Shown: one piece after another, positions 1 through 9,097 of the stretch | How the letters are laid out: each line of letters starts with the position of its first letter | Position numbering within the stretch: position 1 is the first letter of the stretch | The notes under the pieces: model-generated | Database searches by the model: none | What the model was told of the DNA's origin: nothing | What the model saw: only the letters and a program-made list of their open reading frames with translations | Position numbers and translations under genes: made by a program | Source of the DNA: Bacteroidetes bacterium SCGC AAA795-G10 | Lineage (GTDB): Bacteria > Bacteroidota > Bacteroidia > Flavobacteriales > Flavobacteriaceae | NCBI GenBank assembly: GCA_003130815.1 | Contig: QFDA01000001.1 | Coordinates: 758,131 to 822,130 of the forward strand | Direction of reading: 5' to 3' | Length of the DNA: 64,000 nucleotides

Positions 1-2
1 CA

Positions 3-203
3 GTAAAAAAAGAATTTAATTCTTTTGGAGGAGTTTTGGAGAAGGCACAGAAAAAAATCAACGAGGCTAATCAAGAGATTGAAACTTTAGTTGGTACAAG
101 AACAAGAATTATGCAATCCAAACTCAAAAATGTAGAACAGCTTAAAGAAAATAATTCAGAAAAAGAGTCAACAAATAACTTGATTGATTTAAAGGATAAA
201 TAG
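3..203 (+). CDS. rmuC: DNA recombination protein RmuC, C-terminal fragment (5' end outside window)
   Basis: Open frame from window edge: VKKEFNSFGGVLEKAQKKINEANQEIETLVGTRTRIMQSKLKNVEQL...; matches the RmuC C-terminal pattern (EKAQKKINEA...GTRTRIMQSKLKNVE). Confidence 0.75.
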   Translation, partial: VKKEFNSFGGVLEKAQKKINEANQEIETLVGTRTRIMQSKLKNVEQLKENNSEKESTNNLIDLKDK

Positions 204-248
204 TAATCTAGGGATGTACAAGTAATTTAGAGGCTTATCTAAATACGA

Positions 249-270
249 AACCCCAAATACTTTTGGGGTT
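249..270 (-). terminator. Hairpin terminator downstream of tRNA-Phe
   Basis: AACCCCAAA-TACT-TTTGGGGTT, 9-bp perfect stem, just 3' of the tRNA on the minus strand. Confidence 0.6.
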
Positions 271-275
271 AAAAG

Positions 276-348
276 TGGTACCTCCAGGAATCGAACCAGG
301 GACACAAGGATTTTCAGTCCTTTGCTCTACCAACTGAGCTAAGGTACC
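276..348 (-). tRNA. tRNA-Phe (anticodon GAA)
   Basis: Reverse complement GGTACCTTAGCTCAGTTGGTAGAGCAAAGGACTGAAAATCCTTGTGTCCCTGGTTCGATTCCTGGAGGTACC folds as a cloverleaf; anticodon loop CTGAAAA. Confidence 0.97.
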
Positions 349-364
349 ATTAACGGAATTCAAA

Positions 365-395
365 CAAATATAAAGGGCTTTTGAATTCTCACAAA
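365..395 (-). promoter_or_regulatory. Bacteroidota-type promoter for tRNA-Phe (TTTG-N19-TATATTTG)
   Basis: Minus strand TTTTTG at 397-392, 19-nt spacer, TATATTTG at 372-365; matches the TTTG/TAnnTTTG consensus, 17 bp upstream of the mature tRNA 5' end. Confidence 0.7.
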
Positions 396-444
396 AACAT
401 TTCACTAATTTTCTTTGTAATTTTACGCGAAGAAATAACTAATA

Positions 445-1173
445 ATGCATTTGGTTATAGACTTAGGTAATAGTAAGATCAAATTTTTTGTATTTCAAGA
501 AAGCAGAATTTTATATAGAGCATTTGAGCCTGTACTTAAATGGGAAAATACTCTAAAACAGATACAAAAAAAATATCCTACTATATCGAATTGTATAATA
601 TCTGATGTTAATGGCTCAATTACAAATGACCTGAAAAAAAGTCTAGGATCAATTTCAGTTCTTTTTTGTTCTTCTAAACTAAAACTTCCATTCAGAACAC
701 TTTATAAACCAAAAAAACAATTAGGTGCAGATCGAATAGCTTTATTATCAGCTTGTATTTTAGATTACCCTAAAAAAAATGTTTTTGTAATAGATTTAGG
801 GACTTGTATTACTTATGATTTTATTGATAAGAAAAGTCTTCATCATGGAGGTGCAATTAGCCCCGGATTTAAAATGCGTTACAAGTCTTTAAATTTCTAC
901 ACAGGGAGTTTACCCTTGTTAAATCCAAAAATTAGCAAGAAATTTTTGGGGGATTCAACTAAAAGCTCTATTCATACCGGAGTTACTAATGGTATAATAG
1001 CTGAAATTAATGAGCATATTTGCTATCATAAAAATAGATTTGAGGAACTTACTGTAGTTTTTTCAGGAGGAGATGCTCTGAGGTTGTCAAAACCATTTAA
1101 AAATATGATATTTGCAGACACAAATTTTCTAGCTAAAGGATTGAATTTCATTTTAGTAAGTAATTTAAGTTGA
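445..1173 (+). CDS. coaX: Type III pantothenate kinase
   Basis: MHLVIDLGNSKIKFFVF..., GADRIALLSA, VIDLGTCITYDFID, GGAISPG; CoaX motifs. Confidence 0.93.
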   Translation: MHLVIDLGNSKIKFFVFQESRILYRAFEPVLKWENTLKQIQKKYPTISNCIISDVNGSITNDLKKSLGSISVLFCSSKLKLPFRTLYKPKKQLGADRIALLSACILDYPKKNVFVIDLGTCITYDFIDKKSLHHGGAISPGFKMRYKSLNFYTGSLPLLNPKISKKFLGDSTKSSIHTGVTNGIIAEINEHICYHKNRFEELTVVFSGGDALRLSKPFKNMIFADTNFLAKGLNFILVSNLS

Positions 1174-2426
1174 TGATTCGAAAAACATTAATGTTATTTA
1201 TTTTGATTTCGGCCAATATAGTTGGACAAAATAACTCAGCATCTCCCTATTCTTCAGCTGGGTTGGGAGAAGATAGTTTTAATGGCACACAGGCCACAAG
1301 GCACATGGGAGGACTAGACGTTTTAACAGACTCAATTCATGCAAATCTTTTAAATCCTGCTAGCTATGCATTTTTAAAATTTACTACTTATTCAGTTGGA
1401 GTAAATTATACGAATAATAATCTGGCGTCAGTTTCAGAGTCAAAAAACATCGAATTAGCAGCTTTAGATTATTTATCAGTCAGTATCCCAACCAAAAATT
1501 TTAGTTTTGGTTTTGGGATAGTTCCTTTTTCATCAGTAGGATATCGTATTCAATCAATTACTGAAAACGAAAATCAAAATATTTTTAATAGATATGAAGG
1601 CTCAGGAGGACTCAATAGAGCATACTTTTCTCTGGGTATTCCTATTACAAAGTATTTTGCTTTGGGATCGACAGTAAATTATAATTTTGGGAGTTTATTT
1701 TATAGAACTGGCCAATACATTGATGAAGTTGATAATGGGACTTTTGTCACGTATGATTCGAGCGTTTCGGGTTTTAGTTATCAGTTTTCTGCTCAAGCTA
1801 TAATTCCTGTAGGTAAAAAATTTAGTACACAGCTAATGTTTTCTTATCAACCATTGGGATCTTTAGATTCTCAAAATAGTAAAATTTATTACACTCAGTC
1901 TATTTCTAGACAAACCATTATTGAATTTACTGAAGTTAATTTGTCTTCTTCTGGACTTGAAAAAACTAATTTAGATGTTTCCCCAACCACTAGCTCAGGA
2001 TTTGGCTTTGGTAAAAACAAAAAATGGTTTTTAGGGATTCAATATGACTTCACAAAATCTTCAGATTTCAAAAATCTATTTTTTGAAAGAAGAAATATAT
2101 CTTACAAAGATTCACAAAAATGGATATTTGGGGGCTATTTTATTCCAAACTATTCTTCATTTACTAGTTTTTGGAAAAGGGTAGTATATCGCTTTGGTTT
2201 TAGAACTGAACAACTGAGCACAATAGTTAATAATTTACCAATGAAGGAGACTGGGATTTCTTTTGGACTAGGTTTACCATTAGCAGGCCTATCCAATGCA
2301 AACGTTGGTTTTGAATTAAGTCAAAGAGGAACAAAGGAATTGGGAATGGTTAAAGAAACTATTGCTTCATTAAGAATAGGGCTATCTTTGAATGACATAT
2401 GGTTTATAAAAAGAAGGTATAACTAA
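1170..2426 (+). CDS. Outer-membrane beta-barrel protein, function unknown
   Basis: Signal peptide, alternating aromatic/Gly beta-strand pattern; ATGA overlap with coaX. Confidence 0.7.
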   Translation: MMIRKTLMLFILISANIVGQNNSASPYSSAGLGEDSFNGTQATRHMGGLDVLTDSIHANLLNPASYAFLKFTTYSVGVNYTNNNLASVSESKNIELAALDYLSVSIPTKNFSFGFGIVPFSSVGYRIQSITENENQNIFNRYEGSGGLNRAYFSLGIPITKYFALGSTVNYNFGSLFYRTGQYIDEVDNGTFVTYDSSVSGFSYQFSAQAIIPVGKKFSTQLMFSYQPLGSLDSQNSKIYYTQSISRQTIIEFTEVNLSSSGLEKTNLDVSPTTSSGFGFGKNKKWFLGIQYDFTKSSDFKNLFFERRNISYKDSQKWIFGGYFIPNYSSFTSFWKRVVYRFGFRTEQLSTIVNNLPMKETGISFGLGLPLAGLSNANVGFELSQRGTKELGMVKETIASLRIGLSLNDIWFIKRRYN

Positions 2427-2534
2427 AATTATTAATAAATTTAAATTTTTTGTATTTATAATGATAAATTCTTGCGAAGTCACTAAATTTTATTAAGATT
2501 TAAATAGATTATGTGTAATTTTTTCAAGAGATTT

Positions 2535-2542
2535 TATATTTG
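2535..2542 (+). promoter_or_regulatory. Putative -7 element TATATTTG for the TPR protein gene
   Basis: Exact TAnnTTTG match 17 bp upstream of the ATG at 2559; -33 element weak. Confidence 0.4.
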
Positions 2543-2558
2543 TTAAAACTTTATTAAG

Positions 2559-3950
2559 ATGAACAAACTACAATTTTTCACAACTTTTATTATTGGACTA
2601 TCTGTATTTAAATTGTCATATTCTCAGGATAATTCGGCTTGTATGCAAGATTTATCAATCTTTGCTGAATATGTCAAAGTAAAAAATTATGATGCAGCAA
2701 TAGAGCCTTGGATCAAAGTCAGAGAAAATTGTCCAGACCTTAATGCAGCAATTTATACTTATGGTGAACGAATCATAAAAAATAATATAAAGAATGGAAA
2801 TGCTGATCTTGTTGAATCTTCCAAAAAAGAATTAATAAAGCTTTATGATGAATGGATTCAATATTTTCCAAAAAACAAAAATAAAAGTATTATTGGTGAT
2901 GTAATAGGTAAAAAAGCCCAAGCCCTTCTTGACTATAATATGGCTGATTTAAAAAAAATCTATTCAACATTTGACGAGGCTTTTACTAAAGATGCAACAA
3001 GTTTTACAAATCCAAAGTTTTTGTATAATTATTTTAAAACACTTTATGATTTATATAAATCTGGCGATAATCAAGTTAGCATGGAGATGCTAATAAATAA
3101 ATATGAAGAAGTTTCAGAAAAATTTGATCTAGAAACAGTTGCATTGGCAAAAAAACTTGATGTTATATTGAAAAAAGAAGATGAAGGTAAACCTCTAACA
3201 AGTAGGGAGCAAAGAAGAAAACGAATCTATAACATAAATTCTAAGGCGATAGGGACTTATTTATCCAACTTAGACGCAATTATTGCAAAAGAAGCAACTT
3301 GTGAAAATTTAATACCTCTATACAAAAGAAATTTTGGAGAATTTAAAGAAGATTCGGTGTGGTTGAAGCGAGCAGCTAGCCGAATGGATAGCAAAGAATG
3401 TTCAGATGATCCTTTTTTTGTTACGCTTGTTGAGGCATTACATTCGCTTGATCCGTCAGCAGATTCAGCATATTATCTTGGTCTACTTAATGATAAAAGA
3501 GGAAATGCTAACGAGGCACTTAAATATTACGAAGAATCAATTTCATTAGAAACTGATAATTACAAAAAAGCCAAAATCCTCCTCAAAATCGCCAATAAAT
3601 TTAAGTTGGCTGGTAGGAAAACCTCCGCACGAAACTATGCTAATAAAGCCTTGGGCTTTCAACCTTCTCTAGGAAGAGCATATTTATTAATTGCCAATAT
3701 GTATGCTGACAGTGCAAATGATTGTGGAGATTCTCAATTTAACAAAAGAGCAGTTTATTGGTTGGCTGCAGACATAGCAAAAAAAGCTGCTAGTGTAGAT
3801 AATTCTCTTTCTAAAATTGCAAAAAAAACGGCTGACAGTTATAGAGGTAGAGCTCCAAGTAAAACTGATATTTTCACTGAGGGGAATGAGGGGACAATAA
3901 TTAAATTTGATTGTTGGATAAACAGGACAGTTACAGTACCAAAGCTTTAA
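2559..3950 (+). CDS. Periplasmic TPR-repeat protein
   Basis: Signal peptide and TPR-like helices (e.g. SAYYLGLLNDKRGNANEALKYYEESISL). Confidence 0.75.
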   Translation: MNKLQFFTTFIIGLSVFKLSYSQDNSACMQDLSIFAEYVKVKNYDAAIEPWIKVRENCPDLNAAIYTYGERIIKNNIKNGNADLVESSKKELIKLYDEWIQYFPKNKNKSIIGDVIGKKAQALLDYNMADLKKIYSTFDEAFTKDATSFTNPKFLYNYFKTLYDLYKSGDNQVSMEMLINKYEEVSEKFDLETVALAKKLDVILKKEDEGKPLTSREQRRKRIYNINSKAIGTYLSNLDAIIAKEATCENLIPLYKRNFGEFKEDSVWLKRAASRMDSKECSDDPFFVTLVEALHSLDPSADSAYYLGLLNDKRGNANEALKYYEESISLETDNYKKAKILLKIANKFKLAGRKTSARNYANKALGFQPSLGRAYLLIANMYADSANDCGDSQFNKRAVYWLAADIAKKAASVDNSLSKIAKKTADSYRGRAPSKTDIFTEGNEGTIIKFDCWINRTVTVPKL

Positions 3951-3956
3951 CCCAAG

Positions 3957-4526
3957 TTGGAAAGCAACTTTTTTTTTAGGGTAGTTAAATTCATTTTTGT
4001 AATGTTACTTTCTTGTGAGGATAATACCCAAGTACTTATGGAGATTAATGCTGATAGGCAGGATCCTTTGGGTGTAGCTACAAATATTAGAATGGTTTAT
4101 AGTGACTCTTTAAAAATACAGGCTATTTTAACTGCTCCTAAGCACCTGGATTATTCAAATTTAGAATTTAAATTTGCAGAATTTCCAGAAGGCCTAGAGG
4201 TGTTATTTTTCGATAAATTAGGAAATCAAAATAAAGTTATCGCTGATTATGGGATTTTATACACAGAAACTAAACTAATTGATTTAAAAGGTAATGTTGA
4301 GCTGAAATCTTATAACGGGTCATTATTAAAAACAAATCAACTTTACTGGGATTCTGAGAATGAATGGTTATTTACTGAGCAGGAATTTACATTTCAGGAC
4401 GAAAAGTATGATTTTAATGCTAAGAGATTAGATGGCAATAAAGATTTCAGTAAATTTTTAACTGGAAATCTTATCGGTACAGTTTCTGTTTCTGATGAAC
4501 AAGATACTTTATCAAAAAAAGAATGA
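3957..4526 (+). CDS. lptC: LPS export ABC transporter periplasmic protein LptC
   Basis: Lipoprotein-like N-terminus, LptC pattern (ADYGILYTETKLIDLKGNVELKSYNGSLLKTNQLYWDSENEWLFTEQ); TTG start. Confidence 0.8.
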   Translation: MESNFFFRVVKFIFVMLLSCEDNTQVLMEINADRQDPLGVATNIRMVYSDSLKIQAILTAPKHLDYSNLEFKFAEFPEGLEVLFFDKLGNQNKVIADYGILYTETKLIDLKGNVELKSYNGSLLKTNQLYWDSENEWLFTEQEFTFQDEKYDFNAKRLDGNKDFSKFLTGNLIGTVSVSDEQDTLSKKE

Positions 4527-4717
4527 GAACGTACAAAATTTCTGAAATATTGTATTGGGTTATAGCTGGAATTTCAATTTTTAAGACTATTTCACTATGG
4601 AATGTAAATAGCACAAGGGCTTATTACTTTTTGGGATTCGCAATTTTATCAGTTTTGATGGCACTTTTCCGAAGACATTTCAGAAAAAAATTTAACAATC
4701 GGAACAATACTTCGTAA
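4523..4717 (+). CDS. Small (64 aa) membrane protein
   Basis: Hydrophobic ORF with ATGA overlap to lptC and single-base junction with the next gene. Confidence 0.65.
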   Translation: MRTYKISEILYWVIAGISIFKTISLWNVNSTRAYYFLGFAILSVLMALFRRHFRKKFNNRNNTS

Positions 4718-5994
4718 TGATTTTTTCTGACATAGTAATTTTGATATGTTTAATATTTTCAGCTTTTTTTTCTGGCATGGAAATCGCTTTTGTTTCTTCA
4801 AACCGTATTTATCTAGAAATTGAAAAATCACAAAGAAGCTATACCTCTAGAGTATTGAGAAATATAACCAAAAAGCCTTCTCGATTTATAGCAACAATGC
4901 TTCTTGGCAATAATATTGCACTCGTTGTTTATGGAATTTTTGCAGGAGAAAGAATTTTACAATTCTTTTTTTCAGACAGCATATTAATTGGTCAAGATCC
5001 TAGTATTATAATTGTTTTTTATCAGACATTGATTTCTACTATTGTTATCCTTCTTACGGCAGAGTTTTTGCCTAAGGTTTTCTTCCAAATTTATGCGAAT
5101 TTAAGTGTAAAGATTTTTGCTACTCCAATAGCTTTTTTTTATTACTTATTTTTCCCAATAACATACTTAATTATAAAATTTACTGATATTGTTTTAAAAA
5201 GGTTTTTAAAAACAGAATCGGATCAAATTCAACTTTCTTTTTCCAAAGTAGAATTGGGGAACTATATTGAGGAACAATTAGAGTCAACTGATGATAAGGA
5301 AAGTTTAGATTCTGAAATTCAGATTTTTCAAAATGCTCTAGATTTTTCAGAAGTTAAGGCAAAAGAAGCTATGGTCCCTAGAGCTGAACTTGTAGCAGTT
5401 GAAGAAAATACACCAATTAGTGAGATCAAAGATCTTTTTATTGAAACAGGTTTTTCTAAAATACCAGTTTACAAAAATACAATTGATAAAATTTTGGGAT
5501 ATGTTCATGTTTTTGATATGTTAAAGAATCCAAAATCACTTCAAAATATACTCTTACCTTTAGCCTATGTGCCTGAAAGCATGCTAATTAACGATGTTTT
5601 GAAGATTTTAACACGTCAGCAAAAAAGTATATCTGTTGTAATTGACGAATATGGAGGTATTTCTGGTATAATTACTGTTGAGGATATTGTGGAAGAACTT
5701 TTTGGTGAAATTGAAGATGAGTATGATTCTGTAAATCATGTTGAAAAAAAATTAAGCACTTCAACGTTTAATTTTTCTGCTCGTTTAGAAGTAGACTACA
5801 TAAATCAGAAATATGGCTTATCTCTTCCTGAAACCGAGTTCTATGAGACAATAGGCGGTTTGGTAGCTTACAACACAGGTGAGATTCCCAAAAAAGGTGA
5901 GCAAATTAAAATATCACCTTATACTTTAACAATAAAAAAAGTCTCCGCAACCAAAATTGAGGAGGTAATTATAACTGAAATGAATGAGATTTAA
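4717..5994 (+). CDS. CNNM (DUF21)/CBS-domain/CorC-HlyC transporter-type protein
   Basis: FFSGMEIAFVSSNR; AMVPRAELVAVEENTPI; VVIDEYGGISGIITVEDIVEELFGEIEDEYD. Confidence 0.9.
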   Translation: MIFSDIVILICLIFSAFFSGMEIAFVSSNRIYLEIEKSQRSYTSRVLRNITKKPSRFIATMLLGNNIALVVYGIFAGERILQFFFSDSILIGQDPSIIIVFYQTLISTIVILLTAEFLPKVFFQIYANLSVKIFATPIAFFYYLFFPITYLIIKFTDIVLKRFLKTESDQIQLSFSKVELGNYIEEQLESTDDKESLDSEIQIFQNALDFSEVKAKEAMVPRAELVAVEENTPISEIKDLFIETGFSKIPVYKNTIDKILGYVHVFDMLKNPKSLQNILLPLAYVPESMLINDVLKILTRQQKSISVVIDEYGGISGIITVEDIVEELFGEIEDEYDSVNHVEKKLSTSTFNFSARLEVDYINQKYGLSLPETEFYETIGGLVAYNTGEIPKKGEQIKISPYTLTIKKVSATKIEEVIITEMNEI

Positions 5995-6089
5995 AAAGGA
6001 TTCAATTATATACACCTTTAAAATTACATTAAGAGACTTTCTTAATTCGATGGAAAAGACTAATTTCATCCACCATTAAAAAATAGTTT

Positions 6090-8204
6090 ATGGCCATTTT
6101 AGGGAAAATTAGAGAGCGCTCCATTTTTTTGATTTTAGTTATAGGGATGGCCCTCTTCGCGTTTGTAATTTCTGGGGTAATTGACGGCAATTCTCAAAAT
6201 ACTAGTTTATCTGAACCCATAGGTGTAATAAATGATGAAAAAATTGAATCAGATTTTTTTCGTCAAATGGTAGAGCAAACTCAAAGAACATACAATTTCT
6301 CTACTATTAAATCTTTAAATCTGGTATGGGATCAAACTTTACGAAATACAATTTTTAAGCAAGAATTTGAAAAACTTGGGATAGACGCTGGTAAGGATCA
6401 GTTAGAGCAAATAATTTCATCAGATGACAACTTAATAAATAATCCAAATTTTCAAAATGAGTCTGGTTTTTTTGACTTCCAAATATTCTCAGATTATATT
6501 GCTCAATTGAAAACTCAAAATCCTGCGGCATACGAAAATTGGAAATTTCAGGAGAAAAGTATAATTAGTGTTGCAAAACAAAAAATTTATCTTGACTTAA
6601 TTAAGGCTAGCACATCTATGACTATTGCCGAAGCAAAAGACCATTATCACCTAGAAAATGACAATGTAAACATCAAGTATGCTTTTATTCCTTATGATAT
6701 TATCGAGGATAGTGTTATAAAAATAAATGACAATGAAGTTGCTAAGTATATAAGAGATAATAAGTTAAAATATGAAAAAGACAAAAGTACAAGCATCCAG
6801 CTTGTCACTTTCGAAGATGTACCTACTGAGGATGACTTACGTGAAATAAGATCACGATTAGATGCTTTAAAATCAAAACAAACTGTATATAATGAAGTTT
6901 TAAAATTAACTGATACTATAGAAGGGTTTAAACAGATTGATGATATTGCAGAATTTATTGATCAATATTCAGAGGTTCCCTTTGATTCTATATATAAACC
7001 TCGAGGAAGATTCAATAATGAATATGCAGACATTTTATTTGGCTTGGAAAAGGGAGAGGTTTTTGGACCATACAGAGACAATAATGATTTCAAGCTTTCA
7101 AAGCTTATTGACATTAAAAAAAATGCATCAATTAGAGCCAGTCACATTTTAATTTCTTACAAAGGTGCAACTAGAGCAAACACAAATGTTTCTAGAACAG
7201 AAAAAGAAGCTAAGAATTTAGCTAATCGTGTTTATAGAGAAGCAAGAAGGTCTTCAACTGACTTTACAGAACTTGCAATGAAATATTCTGATGGTCCAAC
7301 TAAAAATAGTGGTGGTGATCTAGGATTTTTTCAACAGGGACAAATGGCAGAGGAATTCTTCACTTTCGCAAATACAAATAGAGTTGGAAAACTAGGAATC
7401 GTAAAAACAGAATTTGGATATCATATAATTAAAATTACTGATAAAGATGATTTAGCTTTAATTGCTGACGTTGTTATAAAAGCGGTACCCTCTGACAAAA
7501 CATCAAATGAAGTATTTAGAAAAGCAACTCAATTTGAAATGGAAAGCAAAAATAATAAAGATTTTGCCAAAATTGCACAAAATAATAATTACAAAATTCG
7601 TACTGTAAGTCAAATAAGTGAGTTGGAAGAAAACTTGCCAGGATTACCCAAGCAGCGAAATATTGTTCGTTGGACCTTTGAAGAGAACTCAAGAATAGGA
7701 GATGTAAAAAGATTTACAATAAATAGTGGAGGATACGTTGTTGTTCAGATTACCGAAAAAATAGATAAGGGACTTTCATCAATTGAAAATGTTGGGGAAG
7801 AAGTAAGAAAAATTATTTCTAAAAAAAAGAAAGAGGTTATAATAAAAAATCGTTATAAAGACATACAAAGTTTAGATTCTTTTTCCAAAGAGGATAAAGT
7901 AATTATCGAAACGGCTTCAGCTATTAATCAAAAAAATCCAACAATTCCAGCTACTGGTAATGAGCCATTTGTAGTTGGTACTGCGTTTGCTTTAAATGAG
8001 GGAAAAACTTCTAGTCTTATTGCTGGTGAAAATGGAGTTTATATGGTTTTCTTATTGAAAAAGAATATTGTACCCGATTTGGATGATTATTCTAGTTATT
8101 CCAAACTAATTCTTAAAAATTCTAGCCAAAATTTAGCTGAAAACATATTTAACGCCTTAAAGTCGGTAGCTAATATTGAAGATAATAGGGCACAGTATTA
8201 TTAG
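6090..8204 (+). CDS. PpiD/SurA-like membrane-anchored peptidylprolyl isomerase
   Basis: Single N-terminal TM; parvulin domain IRASHILISYKG...FTELAMKYSDGPTKNSGGDLGFFQQGQM...GIVKTEFGYHIIKI. Confidence 0.9.
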   Translation: MAILGKIRERSIFLILVIGMALFAFVISGVIDGNSQNTSLSEPIGVINDEKIESDFFRQMVEQTQRTYNFSTIKSLNLVWDQTLRNTIFKQEFEKLGIDAGKDQLEQIISSDDNLINNPNFQNESGFFDFQIFSDYIAQLKTQNPAAYENWKFQEKSIISVAKQKIYLDLIKASTSMTIAEAKDHYHLENDNVNIKYAFIPYDIIEDSVIKINDNEVAKYIRDNKLKYEKDKSTSIQLVTFEDVPTEDDLREIRSRLDALKSKQTVYNEVLKLTDTIEGFKQIDDIAEFIDQYSEVPFDSIYKPRGRFNNEYADILFGLEKGEVFGPYRDNNDFKLSKLIDIKKNASIRASHILISYKGATRANTNVSRTEKEAKNLANRVYREARRSSTDFTELAMKYSDGPTKNSGGDLGFFQQGQMAEEFFTFANTNRVGKLGIVKTEFGYHIIKITDKDDLALIADVVIKAVPSDKTSNEVFRKATQFEMESKNNKDFAKIAQNNNYKIRTVSQISELEENLPGLPKQRNIVRWTFEENSRIGDVKRFTINSGGYVVVQITEKIDKGLSSIENVGEEVRKIISKKKKEVIIKNRYKDIQSLDSFSKEDKVIIETASAINQKNPTIPATGNEPFVVGTAFALNEGKTSSLIAGENGVYMVFLLKKNIVPDLDDYSSYSKLILKNSSQNLAENIFNALKSVANIEDNRAQYY

Positions 8205-9097
8205 AGACACATCTGACGGTAAGGAATAATAGTTGTGAATCCCTTATCATAGAAATATCTCATTTCTGACCTATCTCCAGTAGCTAATAAAAAATCACCG
8301 CCCCAAGCTCCTAAACTTTTAATAGCGCCATTAAAGTCAGGAAATAAGTCTTTCTTGATGGGATTCTTTTTGAGTAATTTTCCTATCAAAAATTCATGTT
8401 GAGTTATCAATTCCTCAAAGGCACTTAGTTTTTTTGTTTGTGCAATTTTATCAGTTAGAGTATTTAATTTAGATATGATAGAACGGGTAACTAATTTTAA
8501 ATCAAAATTTTTAACGGCATTCTGGCTATTCATTTTCTTATTTAGATTTACAAAAAATAATTTATCCTTGAAAGATGGTGAAAAATTAATTTTTTGAATG
8601 ATAGGCTTGTTAGAATTGCGTGTGAAAAAAATCGGACCTTTAGCCAAGCCACATGCTATATCGTATCCACTTCCACCAAATGAAGATTCACACAAACTAT
8701 AAGGATTTATTTTAGCCCACAAAGCTATGTTTGAAATAAGTGTTGAGGAACTCCCAAGGCCCCAATTAAAATCAAATTCAAGAGAAGTTTTTACTTCGCC
8801 TCCAAAATTTAAAAATGACTTATTTAGACTTTTCGCAATATTTAAAATATTTTGGAGACGTTTCGCAATTAAAGAGTCTGAAGTTTCTTTTATTTTTATT
8901 TCAGGGATAATAAAAGTCGCTTCAAACCATAAAGAATTTTGATAATCATAACTTTTCCAAGATAAAATTCTTGTATTATTTTTTTTAAATTCTAGATTTT
9001 GTCCTTTTTTGCATGGTAATGCTAATGCTTTAGCACCTCCCAAAACACCATATTCAGATGTAAGTAATAATTTACCATTACTAAAATATGAATTCAT
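8201..9097 (-). CDS. GYDIA-type GHMP kinase (mevalonate-kinase-like)
   Basis: FDFNWGLGSSSTLISNIA (GHMP motif), GGSGYDIACGLAKGPIFF. Confidence 0.87.
   Translation of the reverse strand: MNSYFSNGKLLLTSEYGVLGGAKALALPCKKGQNLEFKKNNTRILSWKSYDYQNSLWFEATFIIPEIKIKETSDSLIAKRLQNILNIAKSLNKSFLNFGGEVKTSLEFDFNWGLGSSSTLISNIALWAKINPYSLCESSFGGSGYDIACGLAKGPIFFTRNSNKPIIQKINFSPSFKDKLFFVNLNKKMNSQNAVKNFDLKLVTRSIISKLNTLTDKIAQTKKLSAFEELITQHEFLIGKLLKKNPIKKDLFPDFNGAIKSLGAWGGDFLLATGDRSEMRYFYDKGFTTIIPYRQMCL

Noticed and set aside
4649-4831. Minus-strand 60-aa ORF
   Set aside because: Fully antisense to the 64-aa gene and CNNM gene; low-complexity Lys-rich translation; no support.
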